From positions 1 through 64,000 of the forward strand of contig NZ_QKZO01000013.1 of NCBI RefSeq assembly GCF_003254295.1: DNA of 64,000 nucleotides, written 5' to 3'. Below, piece after piece: positions 26,590 through 36,859 of the stretch (its first letter is position 1; every line of letters begins with the position of its first letter). Position numbers and translations under genes: made by a program. The notes under the pieces were generated by a model that worked only from the letters and a program-made list of their open reading frames with translations, had not been told where the DNA came from and ran no database searches. This DNA comes from Rhodobacter capsulatus. GTDB taxonomy: Bacteria; Pseudomonadota; Alphaproteobacteria; Rhodobacterales; Rhodobacteraceae.

Positions 26590-27641
26590 TCGTCCATCTC
26601 CGCCAGTTTGGCCGCCTGATCATGGGCGACGAGCGCATCGATCACCTCGCCCAGATCGCCCGCCAGGATCTGCGGCAGGGCGTAAAGGGTCAGGTTGATG
26701 CGGTGATCGGTCATCCGGCCCTGCGGGAAGTTGTAGGTGCGGATGCGTTCCGAGCGATCGCCCGAGCCGACCTGAGACCGCCGGTTCTCGGCGCGTTCCG
26801 TCGCCAGACGCTCGCGTTCGATCTCGTAAAGCCGGGCGCGCAGGACCGCCATCGCATTGGCGCGGTTCTGGTGCTGGCTTTTTTCCGACGAGGTCACGAT
26901 GATGCCGGTGGGCAAATGGGTGATGCGGACCGCGGAATCGGTGGTGTTGACGTGCTGCCCGCCCGCGCCCGAAGACCGCATCGTGTCGATGCGGATGTCG
27001 GCGGCGGGGATGTCGATGTCGACCTCTTCGGCCTCGGGCAGCACGGCCACGGTGGCGGCCGAGGTGTGGATGCGTCCGCCGGCCTCGGTTTCGGGCACGC
27101 GCTGCACCCGGTGCACGCCGGATTCGTATTTCAGCCGGGCAAAGACGCCTTCGCCCTCGATCCGGGCCATGGCTTCCTTGACGCCGCCAAGCTCGGTCGC
27201 GGTGAATTCGAGCCGTTCAAAGCGCCAGCCCATCTTTTCGGCGTGGCGTTCATACATCCGCCACAGGTCATGGGCGAAAAGCGCCGCTTCCTCGCCCCCC
27301 GTTCCGGGGCGGATCTCGAGGATTGCCGGGCGGGCATCGGCCGCGTCTTTCGGCAAAAGCGCCAGCCGCAGCGCCTGTTCCATCACCGGGATGCGGGCTT
27401 TCAACCGCGGCAGTTCTTCCTCGGCCAAGGCCTTCATCTCGGGGTCGGCAAGCCAGCCCTCGGCCTCGGTCAGATCGTCGAGCGACTGGCGATAGGCGGC
27501 GATTTCGGTGACGACTGGGCGCAGGTCGCTGTATTCGCGCGAGAGCGTCGCGATCTCCGCGGGGGGCAGGGCCGTGTTCAGCTTCGCTTCGAGAAACTCG
27601 AAACGCGCGGTGATCTGGGCAAGTTTGTCGAGCGGAACCAT
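26586..27641 (-). CDS. prfA: Peptide chain release factor 1
   Basis: 351 residues. The stop-codon reading PxT motif is Pro183-Glu-Thr185, and GGQ is at 227-229 in [10 protein letters not shown]. Normal family length. Terminates translation at UAA and UAG. First gene of prfA-prmC. Confidence 0.97.
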   Translation of the reverse strand: MVPLDKLAQITARFEFLEAKLNTALPPAEIATLSREYSDLRPVVTEIAAYRQSLDDLTEAEGWLADPEMKALAEEELPRLKARIPVMEQALRLALLPKDAADARPAILEIRPGTGGEEAALFAHDLWRMYERHAEKMGWRFERLEFTATELGGVKEAMARIEGEGVFARLKYESGVHRVQRVPETEAGGRIHTSAATVAVLPEAEEVDIDIPAADIRIDTMRSSGAGGQHVNTTDSAVRITHLPTGIIVTSSEKSQHQNRANAMAVLRARLYEIERERLATERAENRRSQVGSGDRSERIRTYNFPQGRMTDHRINLTLYALPQILAGDLGEVIDALVAHDQAAKLAEMDE

Positions 27642-27681
27642 GGGTTCATCTGACCGAGACCGGGCTCTGGGTCAAGGGTGG

Positions 27682-27731
27682 GCGGGGGCGCTGCCCCCGC
27701 GCCCCCGGCGTATTTTCCCCAAGAAAAAGCA
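27682..27731 (+). repeat. REP-like intergenic repeat, copy 2
   Basis: GCGGGGG-CGCT-GCCCCCGC hairpin, then GCCCCCGGCGTATTTTCCCC and AAGAAAAA. A diverged copy of the element at 23762 and 40193, lying between the GST stop and the prfA start. Confidence 0.65.
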
Positions 27732-27745
27732 GCGCGCGGGCTTGC

Positions 27746-28417
27746 TCATGCCGGTTCGGCGGCGCGTTTCTCCATCAGGTCGCGGAAGGCGGGGCGGCTT
27801 TGGCACAGATCAAGCCAGCCGGAGAGCCGCGGGAATTGCGCCATCAGCCCGGTGTGGGCCTGGGCATAGCGGACGATCTCGGCCATGTTGATGTCGGCCA
27901 CGGTGAAGCGCCCGCCGACGATGTGGCTATGCGCCGCCAGATGGGTTTCGAGCGCCTTGAACGGGCGATGCAGCTGCGCAGTCGCGGCGGCGATCTTCGC
28001 CTCGCCGGTTTCGGTCGCGGCCTCGCCCCGCGCATAGGCGAAGGAAATGTCGAGCGCCGGGCCCTCGATCGCGGTGGCGCCGTAAAGCGCCCATTGCAGC
28101 ATCTGCGCCTCCTCGCGCAGGTCTTTCGGCGCGAGCGGCCCGCCCGCCTTTTGCGCCATGTAAAGATTGATCGCGAGCGATTCCGAGAGCACCAGCCCCG
28201 CATCCTCCATCACCGGGATCGCCCCCGCGGGCGAGAGCTTGAGGAATTCCGGCGAGCGGGTGTTGAAGGGCGCCTCGGGGTGGGTGGGGTCGACCCCCCG
28301 GGCTTCCAGCCGATAGGCCTGGATGACGGGCTTGAGCTGCCAGTCCAGCCCCAGTTCCGTCGCCGCCCAGATGTTGCGCGTCGCGCGTGAGCGGTACATG
28401 CCGTAAAGTGTGATCAT
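27746..28417 (-). CDS. Glutathione S-transferase family protein
   Basis: 223 residues: an N-terminal thioredoxin-like domain (MITLYGMYRSRATRNIWAA, with the glutathione-contacting Glu-Ser in VLSESLAINLYMA) and an all-helical C-terminal domain. The ATG at 28417 follows AGGAGGGAGCG. The substrate is unknown. A REP-like repeat separates it from prfA. Confidence 0.88.
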   Translation of the reverse strand: MITLYGMYRSRATRNIWAATELGLDWQLKPVIQAYRLEARGVDPTHPEAPFNTRSPEFLKLSPAGAIPVMEDAGLVLSESLAINLYMAQKAGGPLAPKDLREEAQMLQWALYGATAIEGPALDISFAYARGEAATETGEAKIAAATAQLHRPFKALETHLAAHSHIVGGRFTVADINMAEIVRYAQAHTGLMAQFPRLSGWLDLCQSRPAFRDLMEKRAAEPA

Positions 28418-28566
28418 CGCTCCCTCCTGTTTGCCCCATGCTGCGCCGGGATCGGCGCAGAGGGAAGGCGGAAAATGCAACCGCAAAATGACGGTTTCTT
28501 GACACGTATCAAGGCGATTTTCACCTTTGTCTGCCACGCTCGGGCGATCAGCAGGGAGGGCCGCGG

Positions 28567-29589
28567 ATGGAGGATCATGTCACCTTGGGGGGGCAACAGC
28601 CCGTTGCCGAACCGCCGCAGGCCGAGGGGGTTTCCCCGGTCGGGCCTGCGCCCGAAGCCGCGCCCGAACCTGCCGCGGGCGAAAGTGCCGCGCTGACCGG
28701 GCCGCAGGAATTTCCGACGCTGGAGGCCGTCACCGTCCGCAAGACTTTCGAGAGCGGCAAATATCCCTATCCGCACCGCCTTGGCCGTGTGGCTTACGAA
28801 CGGGAAAAGGCGTTGTTGCAGGCCGAATTGCTGAAGGTGCAGCGCTGGGCGCAGGAGACAGGGCAGAAATTCGTCATCCTGTTCGAGGGCCGCGATGCCG
28901 CGGGCAAGGGCGGCACGATCAAGCGCTATACCGAACATCTGAACCCGCGCTTTGCCCGGGTGGTGGCGCTGAACAAACCCTCGGACGAGGAACGCGGGCA
29001 GTGGTATTTCCAGCGCTATGTGCGCTGGCTGCCCACCGCCGGGGAAATGGTGTTTTACGACCGCAGCTGGTACAACCGCGCGGGCGTCGAGCGGGTGATG
29101 GGCTTTTGCACGCCCACCGAATATCTGGAATTCATGCGCCAGGCGCCCGAATTCGAGCGGATGCTGGTGCGCTCCGGCATCCGGCTTTACAAATACTGGT
29201 TTTCCGTCTCGCGCGAGGAGCAGCGGCGGCGCTTCACCGAACGCGCCACCGATCCGCTCAAGCGCTGGAAGCTCTCGCCGATCGACATGGCCTCGCTCGA
29301 CAAATGGGACGATTACACCGAGGCGAAGGAGGCGATGTTCTTTTACACCGACACCGCCGATGCGCCCTGGGTGATCATCAAGTCGAATGACAAGAAGCGG
29401 GCGCGGCTGAATTGCATGAAGCATTTCCTCGCCTCGCTCGACTATCCCGACAAGGATCCGGCGATCGTCACGCCCCCCGATCCGCTGATCGTCGGCCATG
29501 CCAGCCATGTCGTGCATGGCGCGGCGCATATTCTGGCCAGCGCGCAACACCCGCAGCGGCGCGGCCCTGCGACACGGGCGAAACCGTGA
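28567..29589 (+). CDS. ppk2: Polyphosphate kinase 2
   Basis: 340 residues. After about 50 Pro/Ala-rich residues the PPK2 domain has Walker A-like GRDAAGKGGT at 108-117, Walker B MVFYDRSWYNR at 161-171, and the lid-region sequence SVSREEQRRRF. These enzymes use polyphosphate to phosphorylate nucleoside mono- or diphosphates. The substrate class cannot be set from sequence by eye. ATG follows GGGAGGGCCGCGG. Monocistronic in appearance. Confidence 0.93.
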   Translation: MEDHVTLGGQQPVAEPPQAEGVSPVGPAPEAAPEPAAGESAALTGPQEFPTLEAVTVRKTFESGKYPYPHRLGRVAYEREKALLQAELLKVQRWAQETGQKFVILFEGRDAAGKGGTIKRYTEHLNPRFARVVALNKPSDEERGQWYFQRYVRWLPTAGEMVFYDRSWYNRAGVERVMGFCTPTEYLEFMRQAPEFERMLVRSGIRLYKYWFSVSREEQRRRFTERATDPLKRWKLSPIDMASLDKWDDYTEAKEAMFFYTDTADAPWVIIKSNDKKRARLNCMKHFLASLDYPDKDPAIVTPPDPLIVGHASHVVHGAAHILASAQHPQRRGPATRAKP

Positions 29590-29649
29590 AGTCCCTTGCG
29601 TGACCCCCGGCCCCGGCCCATCTTGGCGCGGGGCAACGGGGGATGGGCC

Positions 29650-30249
29650 ATGTGGGACGAACGGTTTTCGGGCGAGGGCTATTTCTACGGCACCGAACCG
29701 GCGGATTTTGTCGCGGCGCAGGCCTGGCGGCTGCCGCAGGGGGCGCAGGTGCTCTCGGTCGCCGAGGGCGAGGGGCGCAATGCGGTCTGGCTGGCCGCAC
29801 AGGGGCTGTGCGTGCATGCGCTGGACGGCTCGGCCCCGGCGCTGGCGAAAGCGCAGAAGCTGGCCGCGGCGCGCGGGGTGAGCCTGACCACCGAACGGGC
29901 CGATCTGGCGCGGTTCATCTGGCCGGTGGCGGCCTATGACGCGGTCTTCGGCGTCTTCATCCAATTCGCCCCGCCCGCGCTGCGCGGCGCGATGTTTCGC
30001 GGCATGGCGCAGGCGCTCAAACCCGGGGGGCTGTTGTTCTTGCACGGTTTTTCAGTGCGGCAGCTGGCCAATGCCTCGGGCGGGCCAAAGGATGCCGCGC
30101 AACTCTGGACGCTCGATCTGCTGCGCGCGGCCTTTCCGGGCTGGGCGATCCGGCATCAGGCCGATTACGACGCGCGGCTTGCCGAGGGCGCCGGGCACAG
30201 CGGCAAGGCGGCGCTGATCGACCTTGTTGCGGTCAAACCTGCAAGATGA
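29650..30249 (+). CDS. TehB-like SAM-dependent methyltransferase
   Basis: 199 residues, starting WDERFSGEGYFYGTEPADFV. The SAM-binding motif is VLSVAEGEGRNAVWLA, followed by ALDGSAPALAKAQ. This is the class of small methyltransferases related to TehB and thiopurine methyltransferases. The ATG at 29650 has GGGGGA upstream. The substrate is unknown. Confidence 0.82.
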   Translation: MWDERFSGEGYFYGTEPADFVAAQAWRLPQGAQVLSVAEGEGRNAVWLAAQGLCVHALDGSAPALAKAQKLAAARGVSLTTERADLARFIWPVAAYDAVFGVFIQFAPPALRGAMFRGMAQALKPGGLLFLHGFSVRQLANASGGPKDAAQLWTLDLLRAAFPGWAIRHQADYDARLAEGAGHSGKAALIDLVAVKPAR

Positions 30250-30256
30250 TGGCGCC

Positions 30257-30273
30257 CTGTGACCTCGTCACAG
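30257..30273. promoter_or_regulatory. Perfect palindrome upstream of cytochrome c'
   Basis: CTGTGAC-CTC-GTCACAG, 93 bp before the cytochrome c' start and seven bases after the preceding stop. It could be an operator or a weak terminator; the following sequence ACAATTTATT is only modestly T-rich. Confidence 0.4.
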
Positions 30274-30365
30274 ACAATTTATTGCCCGTGGCATAGACGG
30301 AACCGTGCTTGTCGTGCGTTTAGTAAGCTCGATGCACTGACCCCAACCCTTTCAGGAGATGACGC

Positions 30366-30818
30366 ATGCACAAAATCCTTCTCGCTCTTCCGGTGGCCGC
30401 CCTTGTTCTGGGCTCTGCCGCCTATGCCGCGGATACCAAAGAGGTTCTGGAGGCCCGCGAGGCCTATTTCAAATCGCTCGGCAAATCGATGAAGGCGATG
30501 ACGGGCGTGGCCAAGTCGTTCGACGCCGAGGCCGCCAAGGCCGAAGCCGCGGTGCTGGAAAAGATCCTGGCGACCGATGTGGCGCCGCTGTTCCCGGCGG
30601 GCACCTCGAGCACCGATCTGCCCGGCCAGACCGAAGCCAAGGCGGCGATCTGGGCCAACATGGACGATTTCGGCGCCAAGGGCAAAGCCATGCATGACGC
30701 CGGCACCGAAGTGATCGCGGCGGCCAATGCCGGTGACGGCGCCGCCTTCGGCGCGGCGCTGCAAAAGCTTGGCGGCACCTGCAAGGCCTGCCACGACGAC
30801 TACCGCGAAGAAGACTGA
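30366..30818 (+). CDS. cycP: Cytochrome c' (class II, periplasmic)
   Basis: 150 residues: signal peptide to AYA, mature protein from about [18 protein letters not shown], and a C-terminal haem site CKACH (Cys139, Cys142, His143). This is very close to R. capsulatus cytochrome c', with a few substitutions in the first half by my recollection (for example LGKSMKAM against LGGSMKAM). Cytochrome c' binds nitric oxide at a five-coordinate haem and protects against nitrosative stress. ATG follows AGGAGATGACGC. A cytochrome b561 gene follows, and the two may be partners. Confidence 0.96.
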   Translation: MHKILLALPVAALVLGSAAYAADTKEVLEAREAYFKSLGKSMKAMTGVAKSFDAEAAKAEAAVLEKILATDVAPLFPAGTSSTDLPGQTEAKAAIWANMDDFGAKGKAMHDAGTEVIAAANAGDGAAFGAALQKLGGTCKACHDDYREED

Positions 30819-30825
30819 TCTGCCC

Positions 30826-30853
30826 GGGGCGGGGGAAACCCCGCCCCCTTTTC
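30826..30853 (+). terminator. Terminator or attenuator between cytochrome c' and b561 genes
   Basis: GGGGCGGGG (30826-30834), loop GAAA, CCCCGCCCC (30839-30847), then CTTTTCC. The short gap to the next gene suggests partial read-through. Confidence 0.75.
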
Positions 30854-30876
30854 CTTTCCGTTGAAGGTGTTGCCCG

Positions 30877-31464
30877 ATGACCGACATGACCGATGCCCCC
30901 GCGAGAAGCCGCCCGATGATCTGGGATCCGCTGGTGCGGGTGTTTCACTGGACGCTGATGATCTGCGTCGTGGGGGCCTGGATTCTGGGCGAATTCGGCC
31001 CGGATATCATGACGTTGCATTTCTGGCTGGGTTATGCGGTGGGCGGCTTGCTGCTGATCCGCATCCTGTGGGGCTTTGTCGGCCCGCGCACGGCGCGGTT
31101 TGCGAATTTCGTCACCGGGCCGGGGCCGGTCCTGCGCTATCTGCTGACGCTGCCGAAGCGCCAGCCGAGCCATGCGCCGGGCCACAACCCGCTGGGCGGC
31201 TGGGCGGTGGTGGCGATGCTCGTGCTTTTGGGCCTGCAGGTGCTGACCGGGCTGTTCGTCGGCACCGATGATTACGTGAACATGGGGCCGCTTTCGGACT
31301 ATGTCTCGGAAGATGTGAACAAGCTGGTGCTGAGCTGGCACAAGACCTTTGCGCCGCTCATTCTGGCGCTGGTCGGGCTGCATGTGGCGGCGATCTTCTT
31401 CTACCGGCTCTGGAAGCGCGAAGACCTGATCACCCCGATGATCACCGGGCGTCGGCCCGATTGA
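30877..31464 (+). CDS. Cytochrome b561 family membrane protein
   Basis: 195 residues, four hydrophobic segments with histidines placed as haem ligands (RVFHWTLM, MTLHFWLGY, LVLSWHKTFAP, GLHVAAIFF). Proteins of this type pass electrons from quinol to periplasmic cytochromes. Its position behind cytochrome c' suggests it reduces that cytochrome. Start ATG at 30877 with AAGGTG upstream. Confidence 0.9.
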   Translation: MTDMTDAPARSRPMIWDPLVRVFHWTLMICVVGAWILGEFGPDIMTLHFWLGYAVGGLLLIRILWGFVGPRTARFANFVTGPGPVLRYLLTLPKRQPSHAPGHNPLGGWAVVAMLVLLGLQVLTGLFVGTDDYVNMGPLSDYVSEDVNKLVLSWHKTFAPLILALVGLHVAAIFFYRLWKREDLITPMITGRRPD

Positions 31465-31505
31465 GCCATATGGACGGCGGCAGGGTTCCGCGCTAACCTG
31501 CGGGC

Positions 31506-32912
31506 ATGACACAGGTACATTCTCCCGCAGGGCAATCCGGCCTTGCCGCCAATATCCGCGCCACTCTGGTTCTGGGCCTGCCGATGATCGGCTCCAACGT
31601 TGCCCAGATGGCGCTTCACGTCACCGATACGATCATGCTGGGCTGGTACGGGGTGGCCGAACTGGCCGCTGTCGTGCTTGGTTCGTCGTTCTTCTTTTTC
31701 CTGTTCATCCTGGGCTCGGGCTTTTCCTATGCGCTGATGGGGCGGATCTCCGCGGCCCTTGGCGCGGGCAATGCCACGCAGCTGCGCCGCGACACGCGGA
31801 TGGGGCTTTGGGTCTCGATCGGCTACGGGCTGGTCGCGATGCCGGTGCTTTTCGCCGCAACGCCGATTCTGCGCGCGCTGGGACAGGACCCGCATCTGAC
31901 CGCGCTGGCGGCCCAGTTCCTGAATATCGCCGCTTTCGGTCTGGTGCCCGCGCTGGTGGTGGCGGTGCTGCGCGCCTATCTGGGGGCGCAACATCGCGCG
32001 CAGGTGGTGATGTGGATCACCATTCTGGGCGTGGGCGTCAACATCTTCGGCAACTGGGCCTTTGTCTTCGGCAATTTCGGCGCGCCCGAGATGGGGGTGC
32101 AGGGCGCGGCGCTCTCGTCGGTGCTGGTGCAGGCGACTTCGGCGCTGCTGCTGGCGGCTTATGCCGCGTGGCATCCGAAGCTGCGGCAGATCCAGCTTTT
32201 CACCCGGTTCTGGCGCCCGGATTGGGAGGCGATGCGGGCCGTCGTCCGTCTGGGCCTGCCCGCCGGTCTGACGCATCTGTCGGAAGCCGGGCTGTTTCAG
32301 GCCTCGGCGCTGATGATGGGGTGGCTGGGCACGGTGCAGCTGGCGGCGCATGGGATCGCGCTCGAACTCGCCTCGCTGACCTTCATGATCCACATGGGGC
32401 TGTCGAATGCGGCCACCGTGCGGGCGGGCCATGCTTATGGCGCCGCCGATCCCGCGCGGCTGCGCGCGGGCGCCAAGGCGGCGGTGCTGATGTCGATGGT
32501 CTTTGCCGGTCTGACGATCGCGGTCTTTCTGGCGATGCCGGAAACGCTGGTCGGGCTGTTTGTGGACCGCACGAAGCCCGAGGCGGCCGAGATTCTGGTC
32601 TTTGGCGCGCATCTGCTGGCGGTGGCGGGGCTGTTCCAGCTTTTCGACGCGGCGCAGGTGATGGCGCTGGGCCTGTTGCGCGGCGTGCATGATACCCGGG
32701 TGCCGATGGTGATCGCCACGATCAGCTATTGGCTGGTGGGGGTGCCCGCCAGCTACATCCTCGCCTTCCGCTTCGATCTGGGCGGGGTGGGGCTCTGGCT
32801 GGGCCTTGTCATCGGGCTGGCCTGCGTCGGTGTTACCCTGATGGTGCGGTTCTGGCGCGGCCCCTGGCTCAGCGGAACGCCCGCAGATAGTGACGTTCGT
32901 AAAGCCGCTTGA
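31506..32912 (+). CDS. MATE-family multidrug/cation efflux pump
   Basis: 468 residues with about 12 membrane segments in two similar halves; the first half begins LVLGLPMIGSNVAQMALHVTD in the family manner. It exports cationic compounds using Na+ or H+ gradients. The last 44 bases overlap the convergent flavoprotein gene. No strong ribosome site is visible before the ATG at 31506. Confidence 0.92.
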   Translation: MTQVHSPAGQSGLAANIRATLVLGLPMIGSNVAQMALHVTDTIMLGWYGVAELAAVVLGSSFFFFLFILGSGFSYALMGRISAALGAGNATQLRRDTRMGLWVSIGYGLVAMPVLFAATPILRALGQDPHLTALAAQFLNIAAFGLVPALVVAVLRAYLGAQHRAQVVMWITILGVGVNIFGNWAFVFGNFGAPEMGVQGAALSSVLVQATSALLLAAYAAWHPKLRQIQLFTRFWRPDWEAMRAVVRLGLPAGLTHLSEAGLFQASALMMGWLGTVQLAAHGIALELASLTFMIHMGLSNAATVRAGHAYGAADPARLRAGAKAAVLMSMVFAGLTIAVFLAMPETLVGLFVDRTKPEAAEILVFGAHLLAVAGLFQLFDAAQVMALGLLRGVHDTRVPMVIATISYWLVGVPASYILAFRFDLGGVGLWLGLVIGLACVGVTLMVRFWRGPWLSGTPADSDVRKAA

Positions 32913-33999
32913 GCCAGTGCAGCGGTTTCAGCGCGGGCAGGGTCAGGTTGATCTTGCCGCGGCGGAACACCAGCATGCCGCTGTCCAGACTGTCCATGAT
33001 GCAGATGAGCTCGGGCAGGAACGGCGTTGCCGGGTCCAGGCCCTTTTCGATCGCGGCGATGTTGGCGGCGATCGCCTGCGCCTGCAGATCGGCCTGATGC
33101 GCCTGTTTCGGCAGCCAGTCCGGCCCCGGGAAGGACCCGGCATCGCCCGCCACCCAGACGCCCGGCTTGCCCGTCACCCGGCACAGCGCATCCGCCAGGA
33201 TCATCTTGCCCGGCGAGAGCGGCAGATCGGTGTCCTCGAACCAGGAAAGCCCGGTCATGCCGGGCTGGAACAGGATCAGATCGGCGGCGATTTCGCCCGC
33301 CTCGGTCACCACCTTGTCGGGCTCGATCCGCACCATCTTGTGGCCCAGATGCGTTTCGATGCCGCGCCCTTTCATCTCGGCCAGAATGCCGTCGACCGCC
33401 TTTTCGCCCAGCCGCTGCCCGGGCCGGTCCGAGGGCGAGAAGAACACCAGCTTGAACCGGTCGCGGCGCATCTGCTGGCGCAGCAGCGTGTCAAGGATGA
33501 ACATGTATTCGAACATCGGCCCGCCGCGGATCGCGCCGGGCTCGCTGGGGTTCGTGGCCATGCCGATGGCGATGGTGCCGCCCTCAAGCGCATGAAACCG
33601 CTCGGAAATCGCCTGCGCCGGCGCGAGCCCCTCGCAGGGGATCAGCGCATGTTCGATGCCGGGCAGCTTGCGCAGGAACCGCGCCCCGGTGGCGATGATC
33701 AGGTGATCGCCCGAAATCACCTGCCCGTCGAGGGTGGTAACGCTGCGGGCGCCCGCATCCAGCGTGGTGACCGCGGTCTGCAGGAAGCGCACCTTGTGGC
33801 GGGCGAGGAACGGGGCCAGCGGGATCTGCAGCTCTTCGATTTCGCGCAGACCCGAGGGGATCCAGATCGCCGAGGGCAGATAATGCAGGCTGTCCCGCGG
33901 CGAGATCAGGGTGATCTCCGCCTTTACGCCGCGCTTGCGCAGCGCGCGCACCGCCGTCAGCGCCGCAAAGCCCGAGCCGAGGATGACGATATGGGTCAT
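32869..33999 (-). CDS. Sulfide:quinone oxidoreductase-like flavoprotein
   Basis: 376 residues. FAD-binding GSGFAALTAVRALRKRG near the N terminus, a second motif IIATGARF at about 101-108, and a third GKPGVWVAGDAGSF at 277-290. Cysteines occur at 122, 273 and 333. Cys122 and Cys333 sit where SQR enzymes carry two of their three redox cysteines. The central one (usually Cys before GPAYE) is Gly160 here (RGGPMFEY). It is therefore an SQR-family member that may oxidise sulfide or a related thiol with altered chemistry. A SqrR-type operator overlaps its ribosome site, which supports a sulfur role. Confidence 0.82.
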   Translation of the reverse strand: MTHIVILGSGFAALTAVRALRKRGVKAEITLISPRDSLHYLPSAIWIPSGLREIEELQIPLAPFLARHKVRFLQTAVTTLDAGARSVTTLDGQVISGDHLIIATGARFLRKLPGIEHALIPCEGLAPAQAISERFHALEGGTIAIGMATNPSEPGAIRGGPMFEYMFILDTLLRQQMRRDRFKLVFFSPSDRPGQRLGEKAVDGILAEMKGRGIETHLGHKMVRIEPDKVVTEAGEIAADLILFQPGMTGLSWFEDTDLPLSPGKMILADALCRVTGKPGVWVAGDAGSFPGPDWLPKQAHQADLQAQAIAANIAAIEKGLDPATPFLPELICIMDSLDSGMLVFRRGKINLTLPALKPLHWLKRLYERHYLRAFR

Positions 34000-34007
34000 G
34001 GGGGCTT

Positions 34008-34035
34008 CCTTACATTCTATTGTCTGAATGTAAGG
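34008..34035. promoter_or_regulatory. SqrR/BigR-type operator (ATTC-N8-GAAT)
   Basis: A perfect ten-base inverted repeat, CCTTACATTC and GAATGTAAGG, with an eight-base spacer. It lies eight bases upstream of the flavoprotein ATG; the right arm includes the AAGG of its ribosome site. The core ATTC-N8-GAAT is the recognition sequence I recall for R. capsulatus SqrR, an ArsR-family persulfide sensor. Confidence 0.72.
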
Positions 34036-34073
34036 CTAGCCCAGCCCCGCCCGCCAAAGCAAGCAAAACCGGG

Positions 34074-34499
34074 TCACGTGTCCGTGTCAGCCTCGGGTCC
34101 GGCCTTCATCATCCGCTCGGCCTTCTTGCGCACCAGAACCGTGCGCAGATCATGCATCGCCAGCAACAGCGGATCGGTGACCTCGTCGAGCTGCGCCTCG
34201 GTCGCCTTCGCCTGCACCCAGTGCGTCGTCAGGTTCAGATGATCGACGGTGCGCAGGATGTCATCGACATCGCGCGCGGCCAGGGTGGCGATGCGTTTCG
34301 CCATCCAGGCCTCGATCTCGCGCAGGTCATCGGGCGTCAGCTTGCGGTCGCCCTGCGCCTTGATCTCGCCGTTCCTGACGTTGACGACGGCGATCTGCTC
34401 CATCTCGATCCGGCGCTGGCGGTTCTCGGTATCGACCCGAAACACCGCCGCGCCATTGTCGCGGATGCGAAAATAATACTCGGGCAAATCCCCGGCCAT
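34074..34499 (-). CDS. Conserved hypothetical protein
   Basis: 141 residues, no signal or membrane segment. It begins GDLPEYYFRIRDNGAAVFRV, a short beta-rich region, then turns helical and charged (RKLTPDDLREIEAWMAKR, EAQLDEVTDPLLLAMHDLRT). GGGGAG precedes the ATG. It lies 26 bp downstream of the aminotransferase start on the opposite side of the operator region and may share its transcript. I do not know the family. Confidence 0.6.
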   Translation of the reverse strand: MAGDLPEYYFRIRDNGAAVFRVDTENRQRRIEMEQIAVVNVRNGEIKAQGDRKLTPDDLREIEAWMAKRIATLAARDVDDILRTVDHLNLTTHWVQAKATEAQLDEVTDPLLLAMHDLRTVLVRKKAERMMKAGPEADTDT

Positions 34500-34525
34500 C
34501 GCACACTCCCCGGGCCGGTCTGGCC

Positions 34526-35779
<1,254 letters not shown>

Positions 35780-35852
35780 TCAAGGAAAACGCAGTTGACG
35801 GGCGGGGTTGGCGGGTGCAAGGCAGGGACACGCACGGCAAGGAAGGTGGATC

Positions 35853-36125
35853 ATGAGCGAAACGCACGAAGCCCGGATCAAGCGGATGAAGATGCGCAGC
35901 TGGCGCCGCGGCATCCGCGAGATGGACCTGATTCTGGGGCCCTATGCCGATGCGAAGCTTGAAGGATTCGATACCGCGCAGCTCGATCTGTTCGATACGC
36001 TTCTGGAAGAAAATGACCAGGATCTGTACCCCTGGTTTTCGGGGGCGCTGCCCTGTCCGCCACAATATGTTGATTTGTTTGCGGAAATCGGCGCCTTCAT
36101 GCAGGGCAAGCTGGCGCGGGGCTGA
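35853..36125 (+). CDS. sdhE: FAD assembly factor SdhE
   Basis: 90 residues, DUF339 family. The RGxxE motif is in WRRGIREMDLILGPYAD. It promotes covalent flavinylation of succinate dehydrogenase SdhA. The ATG has GGAAGGTGG upstream. Divergent from the aminotransferase gene. Confidence 0.92.
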   Translation: MSETHEARIKRMKMRSWRRGIREMDLILGPYADAKLEGFDTAQLDLFDTLLEENDQDLYPWFSGALPCPPQYVDLFAEIGAFMQGKLARG

Positions 36126-36238
36126 GGCGCTATCTTGCAGAAATTGTGACGAATTTCCGAAACTTCGTCTGGGTTTAACCGTATTTTCGGGTTTTGCCGC
36201 CAAGGTGGTCTCAGGAAGCGAGGCTGGCGGAGAACCGA

Positions 36239-36751
36239 ATGTCATTTCAAACCCCGATGAAAGCGCCCGGAACGGAAGAAGGCGCCTCTCCCGGTATCAT
36301 GTCCTGCTATCTGGACAGTCTGTCTCTGGTCGAACGTCTGCATCGTCTGCTTTTGGACGTGATCAAGGACGAATTCGAACGGCTGGGGATTTTGGAAATC
36401 AACCCGGTGCAGGCGCTTTTGCTGTTCAACATCGGCGAGAACGAGGTCACGGCGGGCGAGCTGAAGACGCGCGGCTACTATCAGGGCTCGAATGTCAGCT
36501 ACAATCTGAAGAAGCTGGTGGAATGCGGCTACATGCATCACCAGCGCTGCGAGATCGACCGTCGTTCGGTGCGGGTGAAGCTGACCGCGAAGGGCGTCGA
36601 TCTGCGCGAGCGGGTCACGGCGCTTTTTGAACGCCATGCCAAGGGCATGGATGCGCGCAACGTGATCACGCTCGATGCGATGGACGAGATGAACCGCACC
36701 CTGCGCCGGATGGAGCGCTACTGGTCGGATCAGATCCGCTACATCTACTAG
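36239..36751 (+). CDS. MarR-family winged-helix regulator (LdtR-like)
   Basis: 170 residues. Core EINPVQALLLFNIGENEVTAGELKTRGYYQG and SNVSYNLKKLVECGYM form the winged-helix DNA-binding region, followed by a helical dimerisation tail ending MERYWSDQIRYIY. The early sequence resembles the alphaproteobacterial group that includes Liberibacter LdtR. The target is unknown. A good GGAG site precedes the ATG. Confidence 0.82.
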   Translation: MSFQTPMKAPGTEEGASPGIMSCYLDSLSLVERLHRLLLDVIKDEFERLGILEINPVQALLLFNIGENEVTAGELKTRGYYQGSNVSYNLKKLVECGYMHHQRCEIDRRSVRVKLTAKGVDLRERVTALFERHAKGMDARNVITLDAMDEMNRTLRRMERYWSDQIRYIY

Positions 36752-36859
36752 GGACTGACGCAGCGACAGGCTGCATGGCGCCGCTTGCCCCCGGGGCAGG
36801 CGGCGTGCTTTCCTTTGCGGGTTCGTCAGGCGCCAGGCGCCGGAGCTTGGGAGGGGATC

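Noticed and set aside
24720-26619. Long plus-strand frames across DUF4167 and prmC
   Set aside because: Low-complexity Arg/Gly/Pro translations lacking ribosome sites or motifs, opposite recognised genes.
30257-30273. CRP/FNR-type site
   Set aside because: The half sites TGTGA and TCACA are five bases apart rather than the six of CRP, and the FNR TTGAT/ATCAA arms are absent.
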